Source: [Anoxybacillus] calidus (GTDB lineage Bacteria; Bacillota; Bacilli; Bacillales; Anoxybacillaceae). Taken from it: a DNA stretch of 64,000 nt. Location of the stretch: positions 1 through 64,000 of the forward strand of contig NZ_JACDUU010000009.1 in assembly GCF_013760845.1 (NCBI RefSeq), read 5' to 3'. Shown here piece after piece: positions 38,275-45,886 of this stretch. The notes below the pieces were generated by a model, which saw nothing but the letters and a program-made list of their open reading frames with translations, searched no databases and was not told where the DNA came from. The position numbers and the translations under genes are program-made. Each line of letters starts with the position of its first letter. The first letter of the stretch is position 1.

Positions 38275-38524
38275 AAAACGCTCTCGCCACTAGGCCTCGC
38301 GCCTAGGGACGAGAGCGTAACTCCCGCGGTTCCACCCTAGTTGATGAGTCTGACACTTTGCTTTTTATGGTCAGCCTCATCCACTTTTAAAGAAAAGAAA
38401 CTCCGGACTGCCGTTTCATTGACCGTCTTCACCGGGCTTCCACCGTCCCCGGCTCGCTGCAGGAAGAGAGGGATCAACTACTATCCGTCCTTCATCGTTA
38501 CTAACATATTCATTTCATATTTTA
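38275..38524 (-). promoter_or_regulatory. Glycine T-box riboswitch leader
   Basis: The minus strand carries the invariant T-box AGGGTGGAACCGCG (complement at 38326-38340), followed by a terminator of arms CGCTCTCG..CTAGG / CCTAG..CGAGAGCG (38279-38317) and a T-run. Stem I contains a GGC glycine specifier followed by A (complement of 38410-38412, in context AACGGCAGTCC). The distal CCGGGGACGGTGGAAGCCCGG region also fits Stem I. Uncharged tRNA-Gly should promote read-through into glyQS. A hairpin derived from the dispersed repeat lies between Stem I and the T-box. Confidence 0.93.
38343..38381 (-). repeat. Half-copy of dispersed palindrome inside the T-box leader
   Basis: In the leader orientation it reads GATGAGGCTGACC, then ATAAAAAGCAAA, then GTGTCAGACTCATC. 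This is the left arm and spacer of the dispersed element (compare copy F, GAGGCTGACCCCAAAGCAAAGTGTCAGACC), folded as a 39-base hairpin. It occupies the linker between Stem I and the antiterminator, where glycine T-boxes often have only a short Stem III. Confidence 0.75.
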
Positions 38525-38530
38525 GTACTT

Positions 38531-38559
38531 ATCATACAAAAAGAAAAAATAATAGTCAA
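38531..38559 (-). promoter_or_regulatory. glyQS promoter
   Basis: Minus-strand -35 TTGACT (38559-38554), 17-base spacer, -10 TATGAT (38536-38531). Predicted start near 38524, giving a leader of about 285 bases before the ATG. Confidence 0.8.
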
Positions 38560-38581
38560 TGTTATTTCTGTTTATTTTCTA

Positions 38582-39511
38582 TCACTGGCCCCAATTTACT
38601 TTATTGCGACGAATCTGCAGCTTTATTACTTTATCGGCAACAGCCCCTGAGGCTAAAATGACCCCGACTACAATCAATACAAAACCGAATATTTGTACGA
38701 AATGAATCGTTTCGTCTAAAAATAAATAAGACGCCAGTAATGAAAAGAACGGCGTTAAATTAATAAAGATGGCTGATTCTGTTGCTCCAATTCGATGAAT
38801 CGCCTTATTGTAAATCATATGACCAAGCCCAGTGGCAAATATAGCGGAAGCAAAGAACACAAGCCATGTTAATAATTCACCGTGTTTTAATGTCGACAAC
38901 CCTTGAGGTTCGCTGAACAGGCTGATTAAAAATAAAACAACGGAACCGGACAAAAGCATCCCCCCCGTTAACAGCCGCGTGTCAATCGCATGCGCCATTT
39001 TTTTAATTAAAATAAAGCTAATCCCTTGCGATAATACGGATAAAAAAATGGATATATCGCCAAAGGAAATGACACCGATCGCCGTTGAACCATGCAAAAC
39101 GATAAAAACAACGCCGATAAATCCCAAAATAATGCCGCTGAATTTTAACAGGCTAAATCTTTCTCCTAAGAACAGCGTCGCCAGCACCGCTGTGATCAGT
39201 GGGGAAAGCCCTAAAATGATGCCAGCATTCGAAGCAGTTGTTTTCGTTAACCCCATTGCTAAAAAGAAATGATGACCAACAACATTCAACAGACCAGCTG
39301 CAAAAATCGCTCCCATTTCTTGTTTTGTTAATTTCCTCATTCCTTTTGTCGCTAACAAAACAAGAAAAACAACTAAAGAAGCCGTAAAAATGCGGAGAGC
39401 TGTAATCGTTATCGGCTCAAAAGCATTCACTAATATTTTAACGGCAACGACATTCCCACCCCAAATGACCGTCACGAATACAAGAGCAAGATACGTTGAT
39501 AGTTTCGACAT
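38582..39511 (-). CDS. EamA/DMT-family transporter
   Basis: A 309-residue membrane protein with ten helices in two EamA repeats (YLALVFVTVIWGGNVVAVKIL...; ISIFLSVLSQGISFILIKK...). Such proteins export or import metabolites; the substrate is not readable. I start it at the ATG 39511 (MSKLSTYLALVF), with AGAGGTTAG upstream. An in-frame extension to 39664 would cross a terminator hairpin. It is a single gene between glyQS and the niacin transporter, transcribed on the same strand. Confidence 0.85.
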   Translation of the reverse strand: MSKLSTYLALVFVTVIWGGNVVAVKILVNAFEPITITALRIFTASLVVFLVLLATKGMRKLTKQEMGAIFAAGLLNVVGHHFFLAMGLTKTTASNAGIILGLSPLITAVLATLFLGERFSLLKFSGIILGFIGVVFIVLHGSTAIGVISFGDISIFLSVLSQGISFILIKKMAHAIDTRLLTGGMLLSGSVVLFLISLFSEPQGLSTLKHGELLTWLVFFASAIFATGLGHMIYNKAIHRIGATESAIFINLTPFFSLLASYLFLDETIHFVQIFGFVLIVVGVILASGAVADKVIKLQIRRNKVNWGQ

Positions 39512-39610
39512 AGCTCTAACCTCTTTCAACATCATTGTTACTAAGTGTAAGTCAAGGAAGCTGCTGCGCTTAGCAATGTTTCCACATTCATTCAACATAG
39601 GGCAAAAAAT

Positions 39611-39659
39611 AAAAGGGGAAGAAGCCATAATATCAAAATTATAGCTTCTTCCCCTTTTT
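39611..39659 (-). terminator. Terminator of niacin transporter gene
   Basis: AAAAGGGGAAGAAGC-ATAAT pairs with ATTAT-GCTTCTTCCCCTTTT, one of the strongest hairpins in the window. It lies 18 bases past the niaP stop. Confidence 0.9.
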
Positions 39660-39676
39660 GTCAATCCATTACTGTC

Positions 39677-40876
39677 TTACGCTAATTCCTGCTGCTTCGT
39701 TTCTTTTCCTAAAAGAAGGACAGCCAATGCACCGACGAAAATCGCCACGCAGAAAATCGCAAAAATCGTTGTAATTGCGGTCTTTTGTGCAACGAGGTAG
39801 CCGACTAATAACGGACCAAGAATGCCGCCAATTCGTCCAAATGATGCTGCCATTCCTGCACCTGTGCTGCGAATCGCGGTCGGATATTGTTCAGGTGTGT
39901 ATGCATACAGCGCACCCCAAGCTCCCAAGTTAAAAAATGATAGAAGAACTCCAAACGTAATTAATAATGCTGAAGACTCTGCATTACCGAAAAAGTATGC
40001 GCTGAGAGCTGTGCCCATTAAGTAAGTAACAAGAACAAATTTTCTTCCCATGCGCTCGATGAGCCATGCTGCGCTAAAATATCCCGGCAATTGCGCTAGC
40101 GTCATAATGAGTACATATTCAAAGCTTTTAATTAAGCTGAATCCCTTCATGACCATCACGCTTGGCAGCCATAAAAACATTCCGTAGTAAGAGAATACAA
40201 CACAAAACCAAAGAATCCAAAGCATCGTCGTTTGTCTTGCATAAGCGGAAGACCAAACTTTGATGATATTTCCTAAAGCGGTTTCCTCTTTTTTTACGCT
40301 CATAAAACACGGTGAATCAGGTAAATTCCAACGCAAATAAAGGGCGTAAAATGCAGGAAGCGCTCCTAAAATCAGCGCCGTTCCCCAACCGTACTTTGGA
40401 ATGACAAAATAAGAAATCAACGCTGCTAACAACCAGCCGACTGCCCAGAAGCTTTCAAGCAAAACAACCACTTTGCCACGCTCGTTCGCCGGAACACTTT
40501 CCGATACAAGCGTTGACGCAACCGGCAGCTCTCCCCCTAATCCAGCTCCAATGAAAAAGCGCAAAATTAAAAAGACGGTCAACGTAGTTGTAAATGCGGA
40601 TAATCCGCTGCAAACGGAAAATAGTAAAAGCGTAATAATAAAGACATTTTTCCGCCCGATGCGGTCAGCCAGAAGACCAAAAACAAGCGCACCAACGGCC
40701 ATGCCGATGGAATTTACGCTACCGATCCAGCCCATTTGCTCGACCGTTAAATTCCACTCTTTTTGCAGCGCAGCAATGATAAAGGATAGCATCCCTACAT
40801 CCATCGCATCAAACAACCAGCCAAGACCGGCAATTCCTAACAACTTTCGGTTTGAAATCGTCTGCTGTTGACTCAT
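39677..40876 (-). CDS. niaP: Niacin transporter (NiaP, MFS family)
   Basis: A 399-residue, twelve-helix major facilitator protein. MFS signature GLLADRIGRKNVFII follows helix 2. The sequence is very close to remembered B. subtilis NiaP (YceI), which takes up niacin: GLGWLFDAMDVGMLSFIIAAL, LGGELPVASTLVSE and AYTPEQYPTAIRSTGAG. ATG at 40876 has GAAGGGGG upstream. The gene has its own promoter and a NiaR-type operator, matching control by niacin availability. Confidence 0.88.
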   Translation of the reverse strand: MSQQQTISNRKLLGIAGLGWLFDAMDVGMLSFIIAALQKEWNLTVEQMGWIGSVNSIGMAVGALVFGLLADRIGRKNVFIITLLLFSVCSGLSAFTTTLTVFLILRFFIGAGLGGELPVASTLVSESVPANERGKVVVLLESFWAVGWLLAALISYFVIPKYGWGTALILGALPAFYALYLRWNLPDSPCFMSVKKEETALGNIIKVWSSAYARQTTMLWILWFCVVFSYYGMFLWLPSVMVMKGFSLIKSFEYVLIMTLAQLPGYFSAAWLIERMGRKFVLVTYLMGTALSAYFFGNAESSALLITFGVLLSFFNLGAWGALYAYTPEQYPTAIRSTGAGMAASFGRIGGILGPLLVGYLVAQKTAITTIFAIFCVAIFVGALAVLLLGKETKQQELA

Positions 40877-40891
40877 GACAAGCCCCCTTCA

Positions 40892-40905
40892 TTTACAGAT
40901 GTAAA
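40892..40905. promoter_or_regulatory. Candidate NiaR operator
   Basis: TTTACAGATGTAAA is a perfect 6-2-6 palindrome between the niaP promoter and ATG, and a related ACTTTACACT lies next to it (40911-40920). NiaR (YrxA) represses niacin uptake genes with niacin as co-repressor in Bacillaceae. Assigning this site to NiaR rests on the gene context and on a TACA..TGTA-like motif that I recall only roughly. Confidence 0.5.
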
Positions 40906-40921
40906 GATTATACTTTACACT

Positions 40922-40950
40922 ATTATATGTGCAGATGCAATAGAAAGCAA
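40922..40950 (-). promoter_or_regulatory. niaP promoter
   Basis: Minus-strand -35 TTGCTT (40950-40945), 17-base spacer, perfect -10 TATAAT (40927-40922). The operator palindrome lies just downstream over the likely start point. Confidence 0.7.
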
Positions 40951-40958
40951 AGAAAAAA

Positions 40959-41055
40959 GAGGCCGACCTAAAGTAAAAGGTCAGACCCCACAACCACAAT
41001 ATATGACACGTAATGAAGTACATGGCGGGATCAGACACTTATCGGTCATCCCTCT
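40959..41055. repeat. Dispersed nested palindrome, copy H
   Basis: GAGGCCGACCTAAAGTAAAAGGTCAGACC at the left and GATCAGACACTTATCGGTCATCCCTC at the right, 97 bp. Its right end touches the rocB stop codon (41055-41057), and its left end lies near the niaP -35. Confidence 0.78.
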
Positions 41056-42674
41056 TATTCTTCAAATACTTTTGCAATTGTATACAATAATAAATCTTTT
41101 ACCGTCTCAAACGAGAAAGGGACGTTTAACCGCTCCGTCCATTTATGTGCATCGCGTCCAACTGGTCCAACATTCAATACAGGCACATTCAATTTCTCAA
41201 GCGCTGCAAACGGCAGACTATATCCTTGATTCCACATCGGCATATTGTCAGTAAGCGACTGCAATGACGAAAGCGGCTGCTGTAGCCCTACATAGCTTAA
41301 ATCGGAAATTCCACCGAAATAATGCTGCTGAATAAACGAAACCCCATGCTTCTTTTCAGCATACTCTTGCAGCTGTCCGACAATCCGCTGAATAAGCGGT
41401 TCATCGCTTGAGTTTACCGCTGGATAATAAGGTGGAGCAAAAAATAAAACAATCATCGGCGCTAAATCTTTGCAAAGAATCGCTAATTGATCGACTAATT
41501 CAATCGTTAGCTCCCGTTCCTCTTTATTGCTTTCATTCTTTAGAATACTTTTTTCGATCTGCTCTACTTTCTCGAGTCCAAACATTTCGACTGCCTTGCC
41601 TCTTAATTCGGCAAATGTAAATACATTTACTGAAAGAGATTGGGGTGTTGATTGTTCCAGCTGTGCAAAGCGAACAGCTTGATGGTGATAACGTTCTTCA
41701 ATAAGCTTTGCTGAACGTTTTGCTAACTCAAGCAAAGATGAAGTTACTTCGTCCATTGATTTTTTTTGCAGAAATAAATTAAATAATGTGACAGCACGAT
41801 GTGGAATTTGCACGGAATATTCTTCTTTTAAATCCATCTGACTTAAATTTGTCGGTGGGGGACTTACTTCTCCAGCAAATACTTCACAAAAATCCGTATT
41901 TAATTCCAACTCATTTGTAATTTGTGAAGCCATGAAGTTTCCATTTAATCCCGCTAAAGGCTCTCCAACATGTGTTTCCTTGCCGTAACAATAAAACCCT
42001 GGCAGTACCTTTCCAATAGTGCCCGTGTATACATAATTCGTTTGATCACCCGGATAGCGGGCAAACATGGGCTCAGAATTTAAGACAAGCTTGTAATTTA
42101 AATGGTGTTTTTCTGCTATTTCCAGTAAAACAGGGACAGCAGCGCACATGCCGACAGAGTTTACTTCTTCATCCGGCACGGTTAAAAGCAGCAAGTTTCC
42201 GTTAAACTTGCCTGAGCATGCCTTTTCAATGAGTGACATATGTAAAGCAAGTCCACATTTCATATCCATGACGCCTCGTCCGAATAGCCATTCGCCTGTT
42301 TCTAAATCGGCCTGCACTGCTGGCGGAATACTTTCTTTATTTTCATAGAATCGTTTCGTTAATTCCTCAGGAGAGAAAGCAAGATCTTTCCACACTCCAT
42401 AATCTTGAACATCGACCACGTCAAAATGGCTGATAAGAACAATCGTATCACGAGTTTCTTCGTTTTTTTTCACAAGCGCTGTTACAAAATAACGACCATC
42501 ACCAGTCGGATTTAACTGCAGATGTTTTTTATTTTCTTGGAAATAATCAAGTGTGCTTAATTGCTCAACGATATATTGCGGCAAAAGCACTTCTGCCTGC
42601 GATCCGCTTACACTTGGGTATTGTACTAATTTACAAAGCAGTTGCTTTAACTGTTGCGTCGTTTGCCATTTCAT
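41055..42674 (-). CDS. rocB: M20-family hydrolase, RocB-like
   Basis: A 539-residue member of the zinc peptidase M20 family related to RocB, the arginine-utilisation protein. Metal-site sequences include VLISHFDVVDV, GRGVMDMKCGLALHMSLIEKA and LTVPDEEVNSVG. RocB's exact reaction is still unclear; citrulline-related hydrolysis has been proposed. The neighbouring amino-acid genes (adeR, ald) support a catabolic role. ATG at 42674 has GGGGGAAGAAG upstream. No RocR/sigma-54 (-12/-24) promoter was recognised. Confidence 0.85.
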   Translation of the reverse strand: MKWQTTQQLKQLLCKLVQYPSVSGSQAEVLLPQYIVEQLSTLDYFQENKKHLQLNPTGDGRYFVTALVKKNEETRDTIVLISHFDVVDVQDYGVWKDLAFSPEELTKRFYENKESIPPAVQADLETGEWLFGRGVMDMKCGLALHMSLIEKACSGKFNGNLLLLTVPDEEVNSVGMCAAVPVLLEIAEKHHLNYKLVLNSEPMFARYPGDQTNYVYTGTIGKVLPGFYCYGKETHVGEPLAGLNGNFMASQITNELELNTDFCEVFAGEVSPPPTNLSQMDLKEEYSVQIPHRAVTLFNLFLQKKSMDEVTSSLLELAKRSAKLIEERYHHQAVRFAQLEQSTPQSLSVNVFTFAELRGKAVEMFGLEKVEQIEKSILKNESNKEERELTIELVDQLAILCKDLAPMIVLFFAPPYYPAVNSSDEPLIQRIVGQLQEYAEKKHGVSFIQQHYFGGISDLSYVGLQQPLSSLQSLTDNMPMWNQGYSLPFAALEKLNVPVLNVGPVGRDAHKWTERLNVPFSFETVKDLLLYTIAKVFEE

Positions 42675-42781
42675 CTTCTTCCCCCGCTTTTTCTTAAAGA
42701 CTCTCTGATTATTTTATCAATATTATTAAAATTATTAAAATAAAAAATAAAAAAACAGCAGCATACATATGTACACCACTG

Positions 42782-42996
42782 TTATAAGTTCCATTTTGCC
42801 ATATTGAAAAACATCTGGCGGTTTGCTGCAAACGTAATAGAACGGTTCTCCCGATCAAGAAAGATTCTTGCTGTAAATACTTCTTCACTGTCATTAATAA
42901 AAACTTCATGAAAAAAGTAGCCAACAAAATGACAACATCCTATTATTTGTCAAATTCAATCCCGTGATAAAAGCGGATATTCACAAAAGCTTTCAT
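42782..42996 (-). pseudogene. Small orphan gene broken by one base
   Basis: Starting at ATG 42996, the minus strand reads MKAFVNIRFYHGIEFDK and then stops (TAA TAG). Adding a single A to the AAA run at 42948-42946 restores a 71-residue frame. That frame continues IIGCCHFVGYFFHEVFINDS, then EEVFTARIFLDRENRSITFA, and ends NMAKWNL. The downstream part looks strongly protein-like (alternating strands, charged turns). I do not recognise the family. It is either a recent pseudogene, a base-call error in a homopolymer, or a frameshifted gene. It occupies half of the 436-base gap between rocB and adeR. Confidence 0.5.
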
Positions 42997-43065
42997 ATAT
43001 CTAGGAAACCATCTAAAGCTACCTTGTAAACAAGAATTTTTGCTACAATATTTTTAATCATATAT

Positions 43066-43081
43066 TTGTTGATTTCAACAA
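43066..43081. promoter_or_regulatory. Candidate AdeR operator upstream of adeR
   Basis: TTGTTGATTTCAACAA is a perfect palindrome (7-2-7), 30 bases before the adeR start. On the minus strand it reads TTGTTGAAATCAACAA, differing at only two paired positions from the palindrome in front of ald. Confidence 0.65.
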
Positions 43082-43110
43082 TTCCCCTTCAAGAAAGGAA
43101 GGCATAGGAA

Positions 43111-44349
43111 GTGGTATATAATAACGATCCGTTTAAAGCAAATTTTGATAGCCTGGAAGAATTTGCCGACCACATTAGTGAACTTTTGCAATGTCCGATT
43201 ACGATTGAAGATGCAAACCATCGATTAATTGCCTATAGTGCGCACGATGACTATACAGACCCAGCGCGTACCGCAACAATCATTAGCCGTCGCGTTCCGG
43301 AAAAAGTAATTAATAGTCTATGGAAACAAGGAGTCATTCAAACATTATTAAGCAGCAAAGAGCCGGTACGCGTTGAAACCATCTCAGACGTTGGCCTCGG
43401 CAATCGTGTAGCCGTATCGATTTGGAAAAACAATGAAGTCATCGGCTTTATTTGGGCGCTTGAAACAGACCGCATCCTATCGAAAGACGATATGGAATTA
43501 TTAAAACAAGCGGCAAAAGCGGCAAAAAATAAAGTATTGCAGCTTTATATGCGAAAAAATAAAAAAGAAGAGCGGGTGCAGGAATTTTTTTGGAAGCTGT
43601 TAACTGGGCATATTACAGCTAATGAAGAGATTAAAGAAAATTTTGCGATGATGCAGATTCCAACTGCTCCGTTATTTTCCGTACTCATCTTCCGATTTGC
43701 GAACGAAATTACGAAGGAGATGGAGAAACAAATTTCTTATATTTTACAAACGACGCAGCAAATCCAAGTACTCCTTCACACGATTGACCGTCACGACTTT
43801 ATTTTACTAGCCGCTCCTAAATCGACGGCTCAACCTATACATGAATTCAATAAATTTATGATATCATTCGCTACAAAAATGAATGAACGATTTCATGTCA
43901 ATAGTATCAAAAGCAGCTTTGGGGGCGTTTATGAAACATACGAACATATTGAAAAAAGTTACAAAGAAGCTTTAGCTGTGTTAGCGATGAAAGAAAAATT
44001 CCCAACGGAAACGGCCGCCATTTACAGCTACCAACAATTAGGAATATACCAGTTTTTTGATTTGCTTTTAGAGAAAAAACAACAAGGTGAGCTTATCAAT
44101 TCTTCGCTCCGAAAATTACAAGCATATGATGAAAAACATCATACGAATTTAGTTGAAACATTTGAAGTCTTTTTTGACCACGACAGCAATGTGAACGAAA
44201 CAGCAAAATCATTAAACATTCATACAAACACGCTCTCTTATCGCTTAAAACGCATCGCGGAAATTGGCGAGATAGATTTAACAGATATTAATCAAAAATT
44301 AAAACTATATATTGACATTAAACTATCCAAATATGAAGCGCTGCATTAA
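43111..44349 (+). CDS. adeR: Transcriptional activator of alanine dehydrogenase
   Basis: A PucR-family regulator of 412 residues. It has an N-terminal GAF-like sensor domain (residues ~10-150), a middle CdaR GGDEF-like domain and a C-terminal PucR helix-turn-helix (NVNETAKSLNIHTNTLSYRLKRIAEIGEIDL). B. subtilis AdeR sits next to ald and activates it. The start is GTG 43111 with GGAAGG at good spacing. Similar palindromes precede adeR and ald, suggesting it controls both. Confidence 0.9.
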   Translation: MVYNNDPFKANFDSLEEFADHISELLQCPITIEDANHRLIAYSAHDDYTDPARTATIISRRVPEKVINSLWKQGVIQTLLSSKEPVRVETISDVGLGNRVAVSIWKNNEVIGFIWALETDRILSKDDMELLKQAAKAAKNKVLQLYMRKNKKEERVQEFFWKLLTGHITANEEIKENFAMMQIPTAPLFSVLIFRFANEITKEMEKQISYILQTTQQIQVLLHTIDRHDFILLAAPKSTAQPIHEFNKFMISFATKMNERFHVNSIKSSFGGVYETYEHIEKSYKEALAVLAMKEKFPTETAAIYSYQQLGIYQFFDLLLEKKQQGELINSSLRKLQAYDEKHHTNLVETFEVFFDHDSNVNETAKSLNIHTNTLSYRLKRIAEIGEIDLTDINQKLKLYIDIKLSKYEALH

Positions 44350-44371
44350 TTTTGTGGAAATCCACAAAATT
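44348..44371. promoter_or_regulatory. Candidate AdeR operator upstream of ald
   Basis: A 24-bp palindrome with perfect 11-base arms AATTTTGTGGA/TCCACAAAATT and a two-base centre. Its core TTGTGGAAATCCACAA nearly equals the palindrome before adeR. It begins at the adeR stop codon and lies 90 bases before ald. An adeR terminator is the other reading, but the T-run is displaced by nine bases. Confidence 0.65.
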
Positions 44372-44463
44372 AGGCCGCTTCTTTTTTTCTTATAAACAAA
44401 GAAAAAATTATGAAAACGGTTTATACTGCAAGTACAGACCTATATAAAGGAGGAACTCAACCA

Positions 44464-45597
44464 ATGATTATTGGTGTACCAAAAGAAATCAAAAATAACG
44501 AAAATCGTGTAGCAATTACTCCTGCTGGAGTTATGTCATTTGTAAATGCTGGTCATAAAGTCATTATCGAAAAAGACGCAGGAATTGGAAGCGGTTTCAC
44601 AAACGAAGATTACATGAATGCTGGTGCACAAATTATTGACAACGCAGCGGACGTATGGATGCAAGCTGACATGGTTATGAAAGTGAAAGAACCGTTAGCA
44701 AGCGAATATAAATACTTCCGTCCTGGTTTAATTTTATTCACATACTTACACCTTGCTGCTGAACCTGAATTAGCGCGTGAACTTAAAGAAAAAGGCGTGA
44801 TCGCAATTGCCTACGAAACAGTCCAAGTAGGACGCTCTCTTCCACTTCTTACACCAATGAGTGAAGTGGCTGGACGCATGGCAGCGCAAATCGGTGCGCA
44901 ATTCCTTGAAAAGCCAAAAGGCGGAAAAGGTATCCTTCTTGCTGGTGTTCCAGGCGTAAGCCGCGGTAAAGTAACCATCATCGGCGGCGGTGTTGTAGGA
45001 ACAAACGCAGCAAAAGTAGCCATCGGCTTAGGTGCTGACGTAACAATCATCGACTTAAGCGCAGATCGTCTCCGTGAATTAGACGATATTTTCGGCAACC
45101 AAATTAACACATTAATGTCTAACCCAATGAACATTGCCCAAGCAGTAGCAGAATCTGACCTTGTTATCGGTGCCGTATTAATCCCAGGTGCAAAAGCGCC
45201 TAAACTTGTAACAGAAGAAATGGTTAAAGCTATGAAACCTGGTTCTGTCATCGTTGACGTTGCAATCGACCAAGGCGGTATCGTCGAAACAAGCGATCAC
45301 GTAACAACTCATGACAACCCAACATATGTAAAACATGGCGTTGTTCACTACGCGGTTGCAAATATGCCTGGCGCTGTTCCAAGAACATCTACAATCGCAT
45401 TAACAAACGTAACAATTCCATATGCATTACAAATCGCGAACAAAGGTGTTCATAAAGCGATCATGGAAAACCCAGCACTTAAACTTGGTGTAAACGTAGC
45501 AAACGGTGAAATCACATACGAGGCGGTTGCCCGTGACCTTGGCTATGAATATGTGCCAGTTGAAACAGCATTAGAAAAAGAACTAGCTACTAACTAA
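44464..45597 (+). CDS. ald: Alanine dehydrogenase
   Basis: Ald converts L-alanine and NAD to pyruvate, ammonia and NADH; it supports growth on alanine and sporulation. The 377-residue protein has [20 protein letters not shown] at the N-terminus, catalytic Lys/His region ([23 protein letters not shown]) and the Rossmann motif [23 protein letters not shown] 44464 has AAAGGAGG upstream; an earlier in-frame ATG precedes that site. The upstream region has a TATACT -10 but no good -35, as expected for an activated promoter. Confidence 0.98.
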   Translation: MIIGVPKEIKNNENRVAITPAGVMSFVNAGHKVIIEKDAGIGSGFTNEDYMNAGAQIIDNAADVWMQADMVMKVKEPLASEYKYFRPGLILFTYLHLAAEPELARELKEKGVIAIAYETVQVGRSLPLLTPMSEVAGRMAAQIGAQFLEKPKGGKGILLAGVPGVSRGKVTIIGGGVVGTNAAKVAIGLGADVTIIDLSADRLRELDDIFGNQINTLMSNPMNIAQAVAESDLVIGAVLIPGAKAPKLVTEEMVKAMKPGSVIVDVAIDQGGIVETSDHVTTHDNPTYVKHGVVHYAVANMPGAVPRTSTIALTNVTIPYALQIANKGVHKAIMENPALKLGVNVANGEITYEAVARDLGYEYVPVETALEKELATN

Positions 45598-45717
45598 GCG
45601 GTTTTCAGAAAGTTTGTTACGTTGACTACCGTGTGACGAGGTAAACAGGAGCTTGTCACAATAAATAAAAATTTCTCACCCTCAAGAAACTTAGGATATG
45701 TGTTTTCAAAAGCCGGT

Positions 45718-45844
45718 ACGGGGCTGACCAAGCTGTGTCTGACCTTACGCACAATGTATAATATATAGTATTTTTATCCATTGTTATGTACTATATATTA
45801 TGGTGTTGTAAGATCTGACACTTTGCTTGCAGGTCAGTCTCCGT
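45718..45844. repeat. Dispersed nested palindrome, copy I
   Basis: A 127-bp copy in reverse orientation: GGGGCTGACC...GTGTCTGACCTTACG at the left and ATCTGACACTTTGCTTGCAGGTCAGTC at the right, with a long inner TATAATATATAG/CTATATATTA pair. It lies between ald and the alanine racemase gene. The 120 bases between the ald stop and the element hold no recognisable feature. Confidence 0.82.
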
Positions 45845-45886
45845 ATTCGGCTTTTTTTCCAACTAAAACAAAGGGGCAGATACAGT

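Noticed and set aside
42709-42927. Longer minus-strand frame of 72 residues overlapping the broken orphan gene
   Set aside because: Composition is less protein-like and its end is a poly-Ile/Leu AT-rich run. The neighbouring frame with one inserted base gives a better protein.
44348-44371. adeR terminator
   Set aside because: The T-run is displaced from the stem by nine bases and the core matches the palindrome before adeR, so an operator is preferred, though termination is not excluded.
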